NCBI GenBank assembly: GCA_963402885.1
Contig: OY727100.1
Location: 2,046,001 to 2,110,000 of the forward strand
Direction: 5' to 3'
Origin: Antedon bifida
Lineage: Eukaryota; Echinodermata; Crinoidea; Comatulida; Antedonidae
Length of the DNA stretch: 64,000 nucleotides
In this document: in pieces, positions 37,761 to 48,963 of the stretch
How the letters are laid out: each line of letters opens with the position of its first letter
How positions within the stretch are numbered: the stretch's first letter is position 1
Notes under the pieces: generated by a model
What the model saw: only the letters and a program-made list of their open reading frames with translations
Databases searched by the model: none
What the model was told of the DNA's origin: nothing
Made by a program: the position numbers and the translations under genes

Positions 37761-39822
37761 ATGGTGATGGGAGCATTTTTTGCACGATTGTTGCATGAGT
37801 TTTTTTGGCCCATTCTGCCAGCTGTTCGGGCGCTAATAGGATGGGAGGAAAAGGTATGAATTATTTATTTACATTGATATTTATCCATGAAATTCAGAAT
37901 TTTTAATCAAGGATAGGACGTAAATCGTATTATATTTTATAATTTCTAATATACTGCGGTTATCGCTTATCTGTACAATTCAGGTGTTTTGTAATACAGT
38001 TGGCTTTTGTTAGCAGAATTTTATTAAAGAACGCAATTTTAGATCTTTTTTATAATGGGTCAATGGTGGTGGATTGTGCAGTGTTACATGCAAGGCACGA
38101 ACAGAAGTACTAACCTACGTTTATTCTAAAAGAAAAATTGTTCATTATATTATATTTGGTCTTTTGATTCTAGACCTTTGTTCTTAATTACAGAAGATAG
38201 GCAAAACAATGGTTATAAGTTATAATCTAACCTATGTGTATTCCTTATAAAAAAGGTTTTTTTTTGTATTTTGGTTTTAGACCTTCGTTCTTAATGTTTT
38301 GCCCATCGACGCAATTGACGTCAATATTTATTTTTTGCAGGAAATCGAGATTAAGTTCAGTAAGGACAATCTTGAACCAGTTTTAAGAGATTTATTTAAA
38401 AAAGTGAACCATCAAAAAAACAAAACGATCCCAGCACAGCGTAAATATGCAAACAAGTGTGTAGAGTTTCTTCAAACAAAAACAGCAGAGACAAAGACGC
38501 GCGGTACTATTAAATCAGGAACCGAATTCTGTAATGCGACTGTTGCCCAGTACACGTTGAAGGTGACGATCAACAAGGGAATGCTAAATACTAATGTAAT
38601 TTTTTTGTTTAATCTTATTGTTATTCATGATGATGTACAAACTTTAAAAAAATATGTTATATGTTATTTAAATTCAGTTGCATAACTAAATGTTGACTTC
38701 TAAGAAAAGCTATTTATCTTTTTTTTAAAATATGATTGTCTGAATTAATATACATATTGCATTTTATAGTTGGAGGTAGATCTTCCAGATTATACGTGTC
38801 TTGCCGATAAAGAAAGTCACAAGTATATGTCTCGTTTTTTTGAAGAATTATCTTCTGTTGATGCACGTAACAAGCGTCCTGGGACATTCAGCGTACCAGT
38901 TCAAGATTGGACAAATCATTTGTTATACTGGAAAGATTTTACAAGTTTGTTTCGAGAAAAAGGATTTTCTAACATAAAACTAATATTTTGTGGCCAGAAT
39001 GCAGAACAAGTTACATTTAATAGCAGTTTTGTCAAGTCTACTATAATGGTTCACCTTAATAAAAAAAACAATGAGGAAGTCATGGTACGTATTTAATAAA
39101 TAATTATTTTTATTTTGGTTATTATTGTGAGTCAGTGAGAGGCCTATGTTTTTTTTAGCCGGTAACTTACTATTAGACCACTCAAAACGGTGAACAAAGT
39201 ACTAACTAGAAATAAATATGAGAATCAACCGAACCTGTCCTACTTTGTGCGTTTTATACTCATGTTTGCTCTTCCATAATAAGACATCCAATGTATTTTA
39301 TTTGTATAATAAGCAAATGAGAAATTAAGGCATTTTATATTGATCAGTGATATATAACTGAATTAAAAATATCTGGATAAAATGGTTATCTATTCCAACC
39401 GAGATTACTGTATATACCCACCCCATCCATATGGCATGTAGCTGCTTTAAAATTTCCTCAACGTAAAAATCGCTTTCACAGTCATCAGCGAGATTATTAT
39501 TTTAATATTTCAGTTTCAAGTCGACGAAATTAACAAACGTACACTTGCAAATATCATACTCACACTTTGTGGAAATGAGGGAGCTGAACAAACAACAGAA
39601 CAGGCTGGACTACGAAGACTACTACAAGCGTTTATGACAAAGTTAGAGACTGATAAAGTAAAACGTTTCATTGACGTAAAACTATCTCTCTATGATCAGA
39701 GTGATTCTTCATTTCACATTTCATGTGGAGAAAAGGAGAACCAGAAAGAAGTTACAGGTTATGTTGACTCGAAGGGAGAGTTCCATATACATGGACCCGC
39801 CCCTGAATGCATAATCTTTTGA
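37761..39822 (+). CDS. Four-exon gene, hydrophobic N-terminus, lineage-specific domains
   Basis: Exons are 37761-37853 (31 codons), 38341-38595 (85), 38770-39084 (105) and 39514-39822 (102 plus stop). All are phase 0 with clean GT..AG sites, giving about 323 residues. The N-terminus (FFARLLHEFFWPILPAVRAL) is hydrophobic and aromatic, possibly a membrane anchor or amphipathic helix rather than a classic signal peptide. Exon 3 holds LLYWKDFTSLFREKGFSNIK. Exon 4 holds EINKRTLANIILTLCGNEG, AGLRRLLQAFM and IDVKLSLYDQSDSSFHISCG. Exon 4 aligns loosely with the repeat domain of the 34-36 kb gene: a strand before D(D/Q)S, then a G(N/E)K.N segment and a final strand ending GE/GS. Exons 2 and 3 may be further divergent copies. 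A paralogous last exon lies at 14915-15172. The function is unknown; this is not a family I can name. Confidence 0.65.
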
Positions 39823-39829
39823 TGTCAGC

Positions 39830-41300
39830 TATTATATAAATGTAAATGAATGAAGTCGTTATTATTTGTTTTGTCCCGAATAAACGTTCATAGAATTTTT
39901 AATCTCATCGTTGATTCTTAAATAACTATAGAGAATTGCTGTTTTATTCCAATTAGAGACGCCCTAAATAATTGACACAAGAAACCTTTTATTTACATTT
40001 GTATGATTTAATGTGACCATTTATGTTACTTAAAACTGTACTCCATGACGTCAAAGTAAACAGTAGTTGCGTTGTTTAGCGTTAAAAAAGTAGGCCCACA
40101 AATTTAATCTATTACAGTATTGAAGTTTAGGTGTTTATTATGAAAATGTTATAAAAATCATTCTATTTAACGATAAACATTTTGTTTATTACGATATTTT
40201 CCCAAGAGATTTATTTATTGTGTTTTAGTCGCGTGGTCGCGTGCAAATGTGACTCTATAGCTCAGTATGTTGGTCGGTCGGTCGGTTGGTAAACACTAAC
40301 TCAAATTTGCGCACGCGACTGCAGTCATGTATATGGCCTTGTTTGTCAGTTTATCAATTAGATAATCTTCCACCTTCAACTAAGTATTAGTTCAACTGTG
40401 GACCTTGCTCTTTCACTATGTTAAGAAGATACATCGGAGCTGGCGACTTCACGTCCATTTTTTATTTCAATGTAAATGTTCATCCTGGTTTATGTTTCTA
40501 TCTAAAGGTTGGTGTTCCATTGTGTTTTTAAAATTAATAATTAAGCGTTATAGTTATTTAAAATACAATATAACTCTGTTTCTGATTCATAATTTAATTG
40601 TTTAATTGAGTAAGGTTATAGGCCTACACATCTGTAATCCCAATCGAGTGTAAACATTATCTATTTCGATTAAACCGTGTCGTTCATTTGTCGTTAATAT
40701 AGTTTATAGAGTTAGTTATGCAAAATCAGGGATGAGTGATATTACACTCTTCCGGGTAAAATCTACTCTATTGACAAAACCTAGTTTCATTGAAGGATTG
40801 TTCATACCTGAATATAATTCTGCTCAGTATATTACTTGCTTTGTTTGTTTATTTGTTCGCACGAAACTTCCACATTTTTTAGTTATCGTCCTGAATATGT
40901 GGGTTTTAATAGGTATATACCTACAGAATAGCCTACTGATTTTCATGAAAATTGATATATTGGTGACACAAAAGCTTATATTAAAATTTGAAAAACATGT
41001 GTCTTCAATATGAGCTGAAATATTAAATAGCACGCCCTCTGTATTATTTTAAGATGGGCCGAAATATCAAGTAGTGAGCCCTCTCTCTCTCCGAATATAG
41101 TTTTCCCTGATATATTTTGCCAAGTAGTACTTCATTCAGTTTCTGAAGTTGTGTTCCGTATTACGATTGTCATCAATTGTCATACCAGTATTTTTTCTAG
41201 ATGACCAGCAGCTGCAGAATCGGTATTTCAGAATTATTGCTCGCTCATTGTTCTCATATTTTAAAGAAGTAAAATACTGTTGATTTGATATAAAGTAAAA
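39830..41300. other. Intergenic region before the RING/NHL array
   Basis: No exon is recognised. It contains a GTCGGTCGGT repeat copy at 40229-40345 (AGTCGCGTGG, TTGGTCGGTCGGTCGGTTGG, GCGACTGCAGTCATGTAT). A leader exon for the first NHL gene could lie here, but no clear match to the leader of the other copies was found. Confidence 0.4.
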
Positions 41301-41317
41301 CATTTCTTTATTTTTAG

Positions 41318-42548
41318 GCTTGAAACTTGCGAAGACTGTTTGAAACGCGTTCAGAAAATATTTAGACCCGACTGTGGCACGCTATATATCAGTCAGCTTC
41401 TGAAAGACTATAGGCCTACCAAAATGTCAGAAGTTTCCTTCGTTGATGCTACAAAATCAAAGATCACAGACTTACGGTATGATCAACGCCTTGGGCGTGC
41501 AAGCTTTGGTATTAAATGCAAAAGTTCTACCGGTGAAGAAATGACTACAAACCTGGAAGTAACCATACGAGTAGATAAACCTGGTGGAGGTGTAGTTCAA
41601 TGTCAGAAGAAAGAGACAAGTCACGAGTATGAGTTCCGTCCGACATTGAGTGGTACTTTTAAGATCCACGCGTTGGTGAATGAAGTACAACTTTGGAACT
41701 CGCCAAAAGATTTGGAAATTTTACCACCGTTAAATCAGCCTAGTTTACGATTTGGACAAGGAAGCTATAAAGGTGCGTATGATATCGCAGCTTTCAATGG
41801 TGAGATCTTCATTACAGAAAAGCAACGTATTGTGGTTATCAATAAGTCTGGGGAACATCTGCGATCGTTCGAAATTAAAGAAACCAACATGGGACCTTTC
41901 AACCCATTCGGTATCTGTATATCGAACACAGGCGTGCTGTACATAACAGATATGAACAACCACGAAGTGTTTGTATGCGATTCAGATGGTACCGTACGTC
42001 AACGTTTTGGTAAAGATGTCTTGAAGAAACCAAATGGCGTTGCGTTGACCAAAAATAACGAAATACTAGTTATAGATTACGATCACTGCTGCCTGTACAT
42101 GTTCGAGAATGATGGGAGATTTAAACGAAAATTTGGCTTTCAGGGAAAAGACTATGGACAGTTTAACCATCCATGGTTTGTAGCCATTACTAGCAAGGGT
42201 GACTGGATTGTGTCAGATTGCGACAACCGTCGTTTACAAGTATTTGATGGTTCCGGTACTTTTCGATTTCTTAGATCAATTCCTGTTGGCTATCTTGTAA
42301 GAGGTGTGGTTGTTGATCACGAAGACAAGATATTCGTCAGTGTTGTTATTGATAGTGGATGGTCAAAGATGAGTTATAAACACGCGGTGATGGTGTACCA
42401 CGCGAACGGAAAGTTTTATGGAGAAATATCTCTAAGAGATGAGCTTTTGAGGCCACGTGGAATGTGTATTACTGAAGATGATAGTGGAGAACAAATCCTA
42501 ATAGTTACAGATAACAGTAATGCGTTGCATAGATATAAAATGATTTAA
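41318..42548 (+). CDS. Filamin-NHL protein, RING lost (paralogue A)
   Basis: A single large exon follows the acceptor TTTATTTTTAG at 41317. The first in-frame ATG is at 41424 in a good context, giving 374 residues: one filamin-type immunoglobulin-like domain (about 5-100; TLSGTFKIHALV, NSPKDLEIL) and a six-blade NHL propeller (about 105-374; GIAISN-type strands, GQFNHPWFVAIT, NRRLQVFD, LRPRGMCITEDD). Upstream of this ATG the frame still reads TCEDCLKR and then a degraded PDCG. This is the second half of the RING of its paralogues, missing the first zinc ligands and the CPTC pair, so an internal deletion removed the original start and half the RING. It may act as a substrate-binding protein without ligase activity. 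The 3' half is almost identical to paralogue B, which suggests gene conversion. Confidence 0.75.
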
Positions 42549-42599
42549 ATATGATAAATAATCTTTCTCATGATTTATTTGTTCCATGAGGACACTCAT

Positions 42600-43960
42600 A
42601 ATAAAGATAGATTTTATTTGCGTAACAAGAGAAATTATTTCCATTAAAAAAATGCATAAATACACGGCGATCAATCAAACTTGTTTGTAACATTGTGATC
42701 ATGTTAAAATGATTTTACTACATTAACTTTTCTACTGTAATAAATTGTATTATTTTAGATTGTTTTAACGTAGACATTTATAAGTCACTGCAATACACAG
42801 TATGTATTAACCCCTAAAAGCCGCTAACTAAATTAGTATATAAACAAACTGCTGTAGAATAATGTTAATGATAGGCTTAGTTTCCTGAGTTGTTATGATT
42901 CCGATGTTTAATGCATGATTGAACCTGGTACGTCACTAATGTATGCAGAGTAAGAATGCACACGTCTGCTACTGTATGTGACTATTATTGTGCAAACCTA
43001 TTGTTATTTTGTTGTTAAATAAATGAAGCATAACATTTTGGTTTCGATGTGTAATACTGTGCCTGTTCACTTTCGTTATACATCGACATCTTTTATAAAT
43101 AGAAGACTTTGAGATGAACCAATGCGTTAGAAACCAGCCGTAATTGTAAGCTACACGCCAGCAGCCTAGAAGCAAGCTACACGCCAGCACTAGGAGCAAG
43201 CTACAGGCCAGCGCTAGAAACAAGCTACAAGCCAGCGCTAGAAGCCTGCCGATCACTCAGGTTAGTAAGCCTATACTGATCATTATTATTGGTCGGATAC
43301 AACACAAATGCTGGGCCTGAAATGCTGATTTTCATGTGTGACGTGTGAGGTAATTTCCCGAATGATCGTAAAATACAAAACAGCAGGCTATAACTGATAG
43401 GCATATCATGAAGGTATACAAATAAATAAAATAATAATTATTTTTATACCTCCCTGGGCATATACGTATAATTCAATCATCGTTCTCTCTCAGCGCACAG
43501 GAAGAGAATGCGCTATGCTGGGTGGCGTGTGAAGTTAGTGTGGGATGTCATGAATTATAATTATACAAAACAGTGATTTAATAATTTTAATTGTTAAAAA
43601 AAAATATAATTCTTAAAAGATCGTATATCTGATGAAATATATTTTTTTAAACAATTAAAAATTGTGTATAATAAATGAAACAATATTTTTATCAAACCAA
43701 AACATTCATTCAGTGGGGAATCTTTTTCTCATATTATTTATTAGTTGATTATTAAAGATTTCATTTGTATTGTACTGTATATATTAAAAACAAAATTGAA
43801 TTAAATTGATTGAATTTTGCTCCGACAATACTAAACTATTTGGGTTATCATGGATGAGGCAAATTCCTTTATTATATTCGTCTGATGTTTAAATACAAGC
43901 AAGTTAACTGCATCCCGGCCGCGTACATTCGACCACTGTTTTACATGTTGCCTTTTCTAC
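42600..43960. other. Intergenic region between NHL paralogues A and B
   Basis: No gene is seen. The only notable sequence is the 24-bp minisatellite at 43147-43253, followed by a possible leader-exon end (ATCACTCAG|GTTAGT) at about 43260. Confidence 0.4.
43147..43253 (+). repeat. Minisatellite, about 24-bp unit, four copies
   Basis: Units of the form CAAGCTACANGCCAGCGCTA with GAAG/GAAA ends are repeated four times, the first with a small insertion. The array ends directly before a donor-like CTCAG|GTTAGT, where a leader exon for paralogue B could lie. Confidence 0.75.
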
Positions 43961-43972
43961 TTAGGCTACAAG

Positions 43973-45346
43973 ATGGCGTCATTCCAAATTATTCAACCTC
44001 TTACAGAATGTCCAATACACATGGAATCATTTGAAAGACCCAAAGTTCTACCGTGCCAACATACATTTTGTGAGGACTGCTTGAAACGATGTCAAGACAG
44101 CTCTGGGGGACTTCTTTGTCCAACATGCAGGCGCGAGTATTCTGCAATTGACGTCGGTAAACTTCCAAATGATTATACAAGGTTGGCGTTGTTAGAGGCT
44201 GTTGATTCGTCGGTAGATTCAATGGATTCGCCTGCAGATGCAGCTCAATCGAAGATTAAAGACGTAAGGTATGAAAAACAAGAGCCCCGGGCAACCGTCG
44301 TGCTGAAACTCAGAGATAGTGATGGTAAAGAAGTCTTGGATAGAAGAGGAGTAAATGTTAAGGTAATCAACCCAAGTGGTGATTTAGTTCAATGTCAGGT
44401 GACAGATGGAAGCCATGAGTACAAGTTTCTTCCATCAATGAGTGGAACTTACAAAATAAACGCTTCCGTAAATGGAATGTACCTCTCGAACTCTCCAAAA
44501 GAATTGACAATATTTCCACCGTTACGTCAATCCAGTAGCGTATTTGGAGAAGCAAAATATAAAGGTGCACATGATATTGCAGCTTTTAATGGTGAAATCT
44601 TCGTCACAGACAGGTACAATCGTTGTATTGTAGTAATGAATAGATCTGGTGAACAAATCCGGTCATTCAAAATTAACGAATCCAACATGGGACATTTCGA
44701 CCCATTTGGAATAACCATATCGATCACAGGTATGCTGTACATAACCGATATGTACAACCACGAAGTGTTTGTATGCGATACGCGTGGCAGAGTATGTCAG
44801 CGTTTTGGTAAAGACGTTTTGAAGAAACCAAATGGCGTTTCATTAACAAAAAATAACGAAATACTCGTTGTAGATTATGATGACTGCTGTCTGTACATGT
44901 TCGAGAATGATGGGAGATTTAAACGAAAATTTGGTTCTCGAGGAAAAGATTATGGACAGTTTAACCATCCTTGGTTTGTAGCCATTACTAGGAACGGTGA
45001 CTGGATTGTTTCAGATTGCAACAACCGTCGTTTACAAGTATTTGATGGTTCCGGTACATTTCGATTTCTTAGATCAATTCCTGTTGGCTATCTTGTAAGA
45101 GGTGTGGTTGTTGACCATGACGACAAGATTTATATCAGTTCTGTTATTGATAGTGGATGGACAAAAATGAACTATAAACACGTGGTGATGGTGTACCACG
45201 CGAACGGAAAGTTTTACGGAGAGATATCTCTAAGAGATGAACTTTTGAGGCCACGTGGAATGTGTATTACTGAAGATGATAGAGGAGAACACATCTTAAT
45301 AGTTACAGATGACAGTAATGCGTTGCACAAATATAAAATGATTTAA
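43973..45346 (+). CDS. RING-filamin-NHL protein (paralogue B)
   Basis: An intact 457-residue protein in one exon, with ATG nine bases after the acceptor CTACTTAG. The RING at about 12-55 has ligands C13, H16, C28, H30, C33, C36, C49 and C52. The second ligand is His (CPIH) where RING fingers usually have Cys. A filamin-type domain follows at about 88-185 (SMSGTYKINASV, SNSPKELTIFPP). A six-blade NHL propeller occupies 188-457 (GHFDPFGITIS, KKPNGVSLTKN, GQFNHPWFVAIT, NRRLQVFDGSG, LVRGVVVD, RPRGMCITEDD). The B-box and coiled coil that sit between RING and filamin in TRIM2/3/71 are absent. By analogy it is likely an E3 ubiquitin ligase, with the propeller binding RNA or protein; this is not shown here. 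It is one of the two full-length members of the array. Confidence 0.88.
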   Translation: MASFQIIQPLTECPIHMESFERPKVLPCQHTFCEDCLKRCQDSSGGLLCPTCRREYSAIDVGKLPNDYTRLALLEAVDSSVDSMDSPADAAQSKIKDVRYEKQEPRATVVLKLRDSDGKEVLDRRGVNVKVINPSGDLVQCQVTDGSHEYKFLPSMSGTYKINASVNGMYLSNSPKELTIFPPLRQSSSVFGEAKYKGAHDIAAFNGEIFVTDRYNRCIVVMNRSGEQIRSFKINESNMGHFDPFGITISITGMLYITDMYNHEVFVCDTRGRVCQRFGKDVLKKPNGVSLTKNNEILVVDYDDCCLYMFENDGRFKRKFGSRGKDYGQFNHPWFVAITRNGDWIVSDCNNRRLQVFDGSGTFRFLRSIPVGYLVRGVVVDHDDKIYISSVIDSGWTKMNYKHVVMVYHANGKFYGEISLRDELLRPRGMCITEDDRGEHILIVTDDSNALHKYKMI

Positions 45347-45405
45347 TAGTGATTTAAAAACAAATACATTAATATAAAGTTCTGGACGCACGTGGCATAC
45401 GTATT

Positions 45406-45477
45406 TATAGACGCACGTATGTACGTGTGTATAGACGCACGTATGTACGTGAGTATAGACGCACGTATGTACGTACG
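45406..45477 (+). repeat. 24-bp tandem repeat, three copies
   Basis: TATAGACGCACGTATGTACG plus GTGTG, TGAG or TACG endings, repeated three times just downstream of paralogue B. Confidence 0.85.
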
Positions 45478-45914
45478 TGACGCAAATATACAGAGGCGGA
45501 GGAAACAATTGCCAATTGAAAGAAATTCTAACGTTGCGTTTCGGCAGATTGTTTTCCAAAATGGGAACCACGCTTAGTCTTCCGAAACCTTTTTATTGTT
45601 TTTCTTTTGAGTTTATCTTTTTTAGAAGCAATACGTATTCGAAAGTATTATTACTGTAAAACACCGTATCTTTCCATAATGGTATTACAAATCATTCGTT
45701 ATAAATATTTGATTTATAAGCGGTTATGAATTTACGTAGGCTACTACTGTAAATATTCGTTTTATTACAGTAAAATGTATTTGTACATAGTGACGTAATA
45801 TACCCAAAAAAGATAATACGTACCCATTGTGATAGTTGTTATTTCTGAACTTTGCTCTTACATCAAACATCAAGATAAGACCATCAGTCGTTAGGCCTAC
45901 ACTAGCCCCTGCAG

Positions 45915-45947
45915 CCTGCTCGTCGGATGTGTACGTTCAGGATAAAG
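45915..45947 (+). promoter_or_regulatory. Probable non-coding leader exon of paralogue C
   Basis: GTGTACGTTCAGGATAAAG followed by GTAATG resembles the ends of the leader exons at 52623 and 49520, in the order CGGA, ACGTTCAG, then ..AAAG|GTA. It lies 400 bases before the acceptor of paralogue C. Confidence 0.4.
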
Positions 45948-46355
45948 GTAATGTACCACCGGTAGTCTACCATGTTTATACATATAAATTTAAAATACTA
46001 AATAGCCGTATTCATTTTTACTAAACTTAAACATAGAGCAGTCTGTTCCATCTACTGTTCTGTGCTTTTGGTGTTATTGTAGACATCAGAAATAAAATGG
46101 TGGTCATTATGATCGATCCATTGTAGATTATATTAGTGTAACGTATGGGGTGGACTACGACTTTTTTTTATTTAAGGTGTGCGTTAAAAGTGTTGGGCCT
46201 AGGATCACCTTTTCAAAATAGTGGGTGCTGTTTATACTACTATACTACCACCGCCGTTCCGCCGAATAGTCTTCTTACTCTTAGCTAAGTCATGTCAAAA
46301 TGTGTATCACCATATCATTTAATTCGTAACTTTGTTTTCTTTATAAAGGTACAAG

Positions 46356-47726
46356 ATGGCGCTGCATAGCCTACAACCTCTAACCGAATGTCCAATTCAC
46401 ATGGGACCATTTGAAAGACCAAAGCTGCTACCGGAATGCCAACATACATTCTGCGAAGACTGTTTAAAAAGATGTCAAGAGACATCTGGAGGATCACTTC
46501 TTTGTCCAACATGCAGGTATGAGTATGGCAGGATCGACGTCCATGATCTTCCAAATGATCGTACAACTTTGGCTTTGTTACAGGCCATAGACTCACCAGT
46601 TGACGCCACCAAATCGAAGATCAAAGACGTAAGATACGAGAAACACAAAGCAAGAGCAACCGTTACGCTTAAACTGAAGAACATGAACGGTCAAGCAGTA
46701 GAAGACAGAAGTGGAGTAGGCCTTATTATAAAGGTGGTTTATCCAGGTGGTGATATTGTTGAATATGGTAATGAAGACACGTGTCGCGAGTATACGTTCC
46801 GTCTGACCTCAAGTGGTACTTACAAGATATACGCATCCGTAAATGGAACATACCTCTCGAACTCTCCAAGAGAGTTGACAATATTTCCACCGTTACGTCA
46901 ATCCAGTAGCGTATTTGGAGAAGTAAAATACGAAAATTCACACGATGTTGCCGCTTTTGAGGAGGAACTCTTTGTCACAGATAAGGGGGGTCATTGCGTT
47001 GTAGTAATCAATCGGTCTGGTAAACATCTGCGGTCGTTCGAAATCAAAGAGAGTGACATGAACGCTTTCGAACCGTTCGGGATAGCTATATCGAAAACAG
47101 GCTTGTTGTACATAACCGATATGTACAACCACGAAGTGTTTGTATGCGATACACGTGGCAAAGTACGTAAGCGTATTGGCAAAGATGTCTTGAAGAAACC
47201 CAACGGCGTGGCATTAACAAAAAATAACGAAATACTAGTAGTAGATTACGATCAATGCTGCCTTTTTATGTTCGAAAATGATGGTAAACTTAAACGTACA
47301 TTTTGTACTCAAGGAAAAGACTATGGACAGTTTAACCATCCATGGTTTGTAGCCATTACTAGCAAGGGTGACTGGATTGTGTCAGATTGCGACAACCGTC
47401 GTTTGCAAATATTTGATAATTCTGGTACCGTTCGATTTATGAAACCAGTGCCAGTAGGTCATCTTGTAAGAGGTGTGGTTGTTGATTCGGCAGACAATAT
47501 ATTCGTCAGTGTTGTTATTGATCGAGCATGGTTGAAAAGGAATTATAAACATGCTGTTATGATGTACGACTCGAATGGAAACTTTTATGGTGAGGTATCT
47601 GATCATCTCAGAGGTGATCTTTTCCTACCACGTGGAATGTGTATCACTAAAGATGGTAGCGGAGAAGACATTCTTATTGTTACAGGTGACAGAGAGGAAT
47701 TGCATAAATATAAATTGATCAAATAG
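46356..47726 (+). CDS. RING-filamin-NHL protein (paralogue C)
   Basis: An intact 456-residue protein in one exon after the acceptor TTTATAAAG. The RING covers about residues 11-55 (ECPIHMGPF, CQHTFCEDCLKRCQ, LLCPTC), with the same His in place of the second zinc-binding Cys. The filamin-type domain is at about 80-180 (TSSGTYKIYASV, SNSPRELTIFPP). NHL blades run from about 183 to the end (HDVAAFEEELFVTD, AFEPFGIAISKTG, GQFNHPWFVAITS, NRRLQIFDNSG, LVRGVVVDSADNIF, LPRGMCITKDG). There is no B-box and no coiled coil. It keeps VDSADN where A and B have VDH[ED]D, a word shared with paralogues E, F and G, so A/B and C/E/F/G form two sub-groups. Likely an E3 ligase or RNA/protein-binding regulator by family. 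Confidence 0.88.
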   Translation: MALHSLQPLTECPIHMGPFERPKLLPECQHTFCEDCLKRCQETSGGSLLCPTCRYEYGRIDVHDLPNDRTTLALLQAIDSPVDATKSKIKDVRYEKHKARATVTLKLKNMNGQAVEDRSGVGLIIKVVYPGGDIVEYGNEDTCREYTFRLTSSGTYKIYASVNGTYLSNSPRELTIFPPLRQSSSVFGEVKYENSHDVAAFEEELFVTDKGGHCVVVINRSGKHLRSFEIKESDMNAFEPFGIAISKTGLLYITDMYNHEVFVCDTRGKVRKRIGKDVLKKPNGVALTKNNEILVVDYDQCCLFMFENDGKLKRTFCTQGKDYGQFNHPWFVAITSKGDWIVSDCDNRRLQIFDNSGTVRFMKPVPVGHLVRGVVVDSADNIFVSVVIDRAWLKRNYKHAVMMYDSNGNFYGEVSDHLRGDLFLPRGMCITKDGSGEDILIVTGDREELHKYKLIK

Positions 47727-47739
47727 TGAATTCTTTAAA

Positions 47740-48350
47740 AAACATGGAGGACTAAAACGTGTTCGACTTGTGTTAGTGGCAACAAAATTATTTTTATGTT
47801 AATGGATTGAACTAGGTACGAATACATTGTCGTCTACACAAACTGATAGTATAACCTCTATAGAGTATACACAATATTTAAGATAATCATTTTGACATTC
47901 ATTAAAAATACATCGTTATAAACGCCACATGAGAGTAACTTGTAGACTTAAAATAGTCAACTACAAATATATCCGACTTTTATTTATAATATTGTATTTT
48001 TTCTCATTTTTGTGGTTGAGATTGCATGTATTCTTTCTCCATTCAGGAAATGTATTTATTTCAAGTATGTGCCTAATGCAAAACACACAACTGAAGTGGC
48101 AACTTTCATTACTGTTGGTTTTGATGAAATTAATAAAATAAGATAATTATTTCTTCTTTCAAAAGAAAAATAGACGTATTTTCCAAAATTGTAAGAAAAG
48201 TTTTAAAGTAATAAACATAGAAGAAAACATGAACAAAAATCTTAGAATGAAGTTATTTGCTTCTTAAATCATTAATATATAAGATTAAAAAATAAATATA
48301 AAAACCGTCCTCAACAAATTACAAGTTCTTTTATTTATAATTTAACGTTC
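47740..48350. other. Intergenic, no gene recognised
   Basis: AT-rich sequence between paralogue C and the NHL relic; nothing supported. Confidence 0.4.
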
Positions 48351-48363
48351 TAGTAACTAGCCA

Positions 48364-48520
48364 GGGGGTGACTGAATTGTGTCAGATTGCAAAAACCGTC
48401 GTTTACAAATATTTGATGGTTCCGGTACATTTCGATTTCTTAGATCAGTTCGATATTTCGCAAGAGGTGTTGTCAGTTCTGCAGACAATATATTCAACAT
48501 CAGTATCAGCTACGTTCTAT
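48364..48520 (+). pseudogene. NHL-repeat gene fragment
   Basis: About 150 bases match the fourth and fifth NHL blades of the array: GGTGACTGAATTGTGTCAG, CGTCGTTTACAAATATTTGA, GGTTCCGGTACATTTCG, then GCAGACAATATATTC. The conserved Trp codon of GDWIVSD is TGA, and bases are missing after RSVRYF. Nothing flanking it resembles the rest of the gene. Confidence 0.75.
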
Positions 48521-48963
48521 TCAATTCATTGAAAGGATTTCCTCGGATTCTATCTTAAATCGTCGAGTACTGGCTGTTGGCCGAGCAAGCCAAGATTGTA
48601 ATGTGGTCTTTCTTTTAAACTTTCGATGTTTAGGCTGACTCGAGAATGACATTAGATATCTTATCCGTATACGATCTACGAAGGCATAATCATGTCACAT
48701 GAGTACACGTACTATCTTATTACTATAACAAAATTTCGACATACTACATATTTTTCGAAATTTCGACTTAGTCGATTAAAAAAATCGACCATGGAACGCC
48801 ACCGCTGCCTTCGACAGCAAATATCAGTTCTATTCGGCTCTTTTAGCATTCGGCACTTTTCTATTCGTCCCTTTTACCATTACGTTCCGCTCTTTTTTCA
48901 TTCGGCGCAAATCAATTCTAACCTTTGACATGTGGTCAAATGAAAGAAAATGAATGGCTGTAA

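Noticed and set aside
42969..43256. Minus-strand frame with LALACSLLL repeats
   Set aside because: The leucine/cysteine repeat is simply the translated 24-bp minisatellite.
45296..45571. Frames with YTHVHTCV repeats
   Set aside because: These come from the 24-bp tandem repeat and have no start context or conservation.
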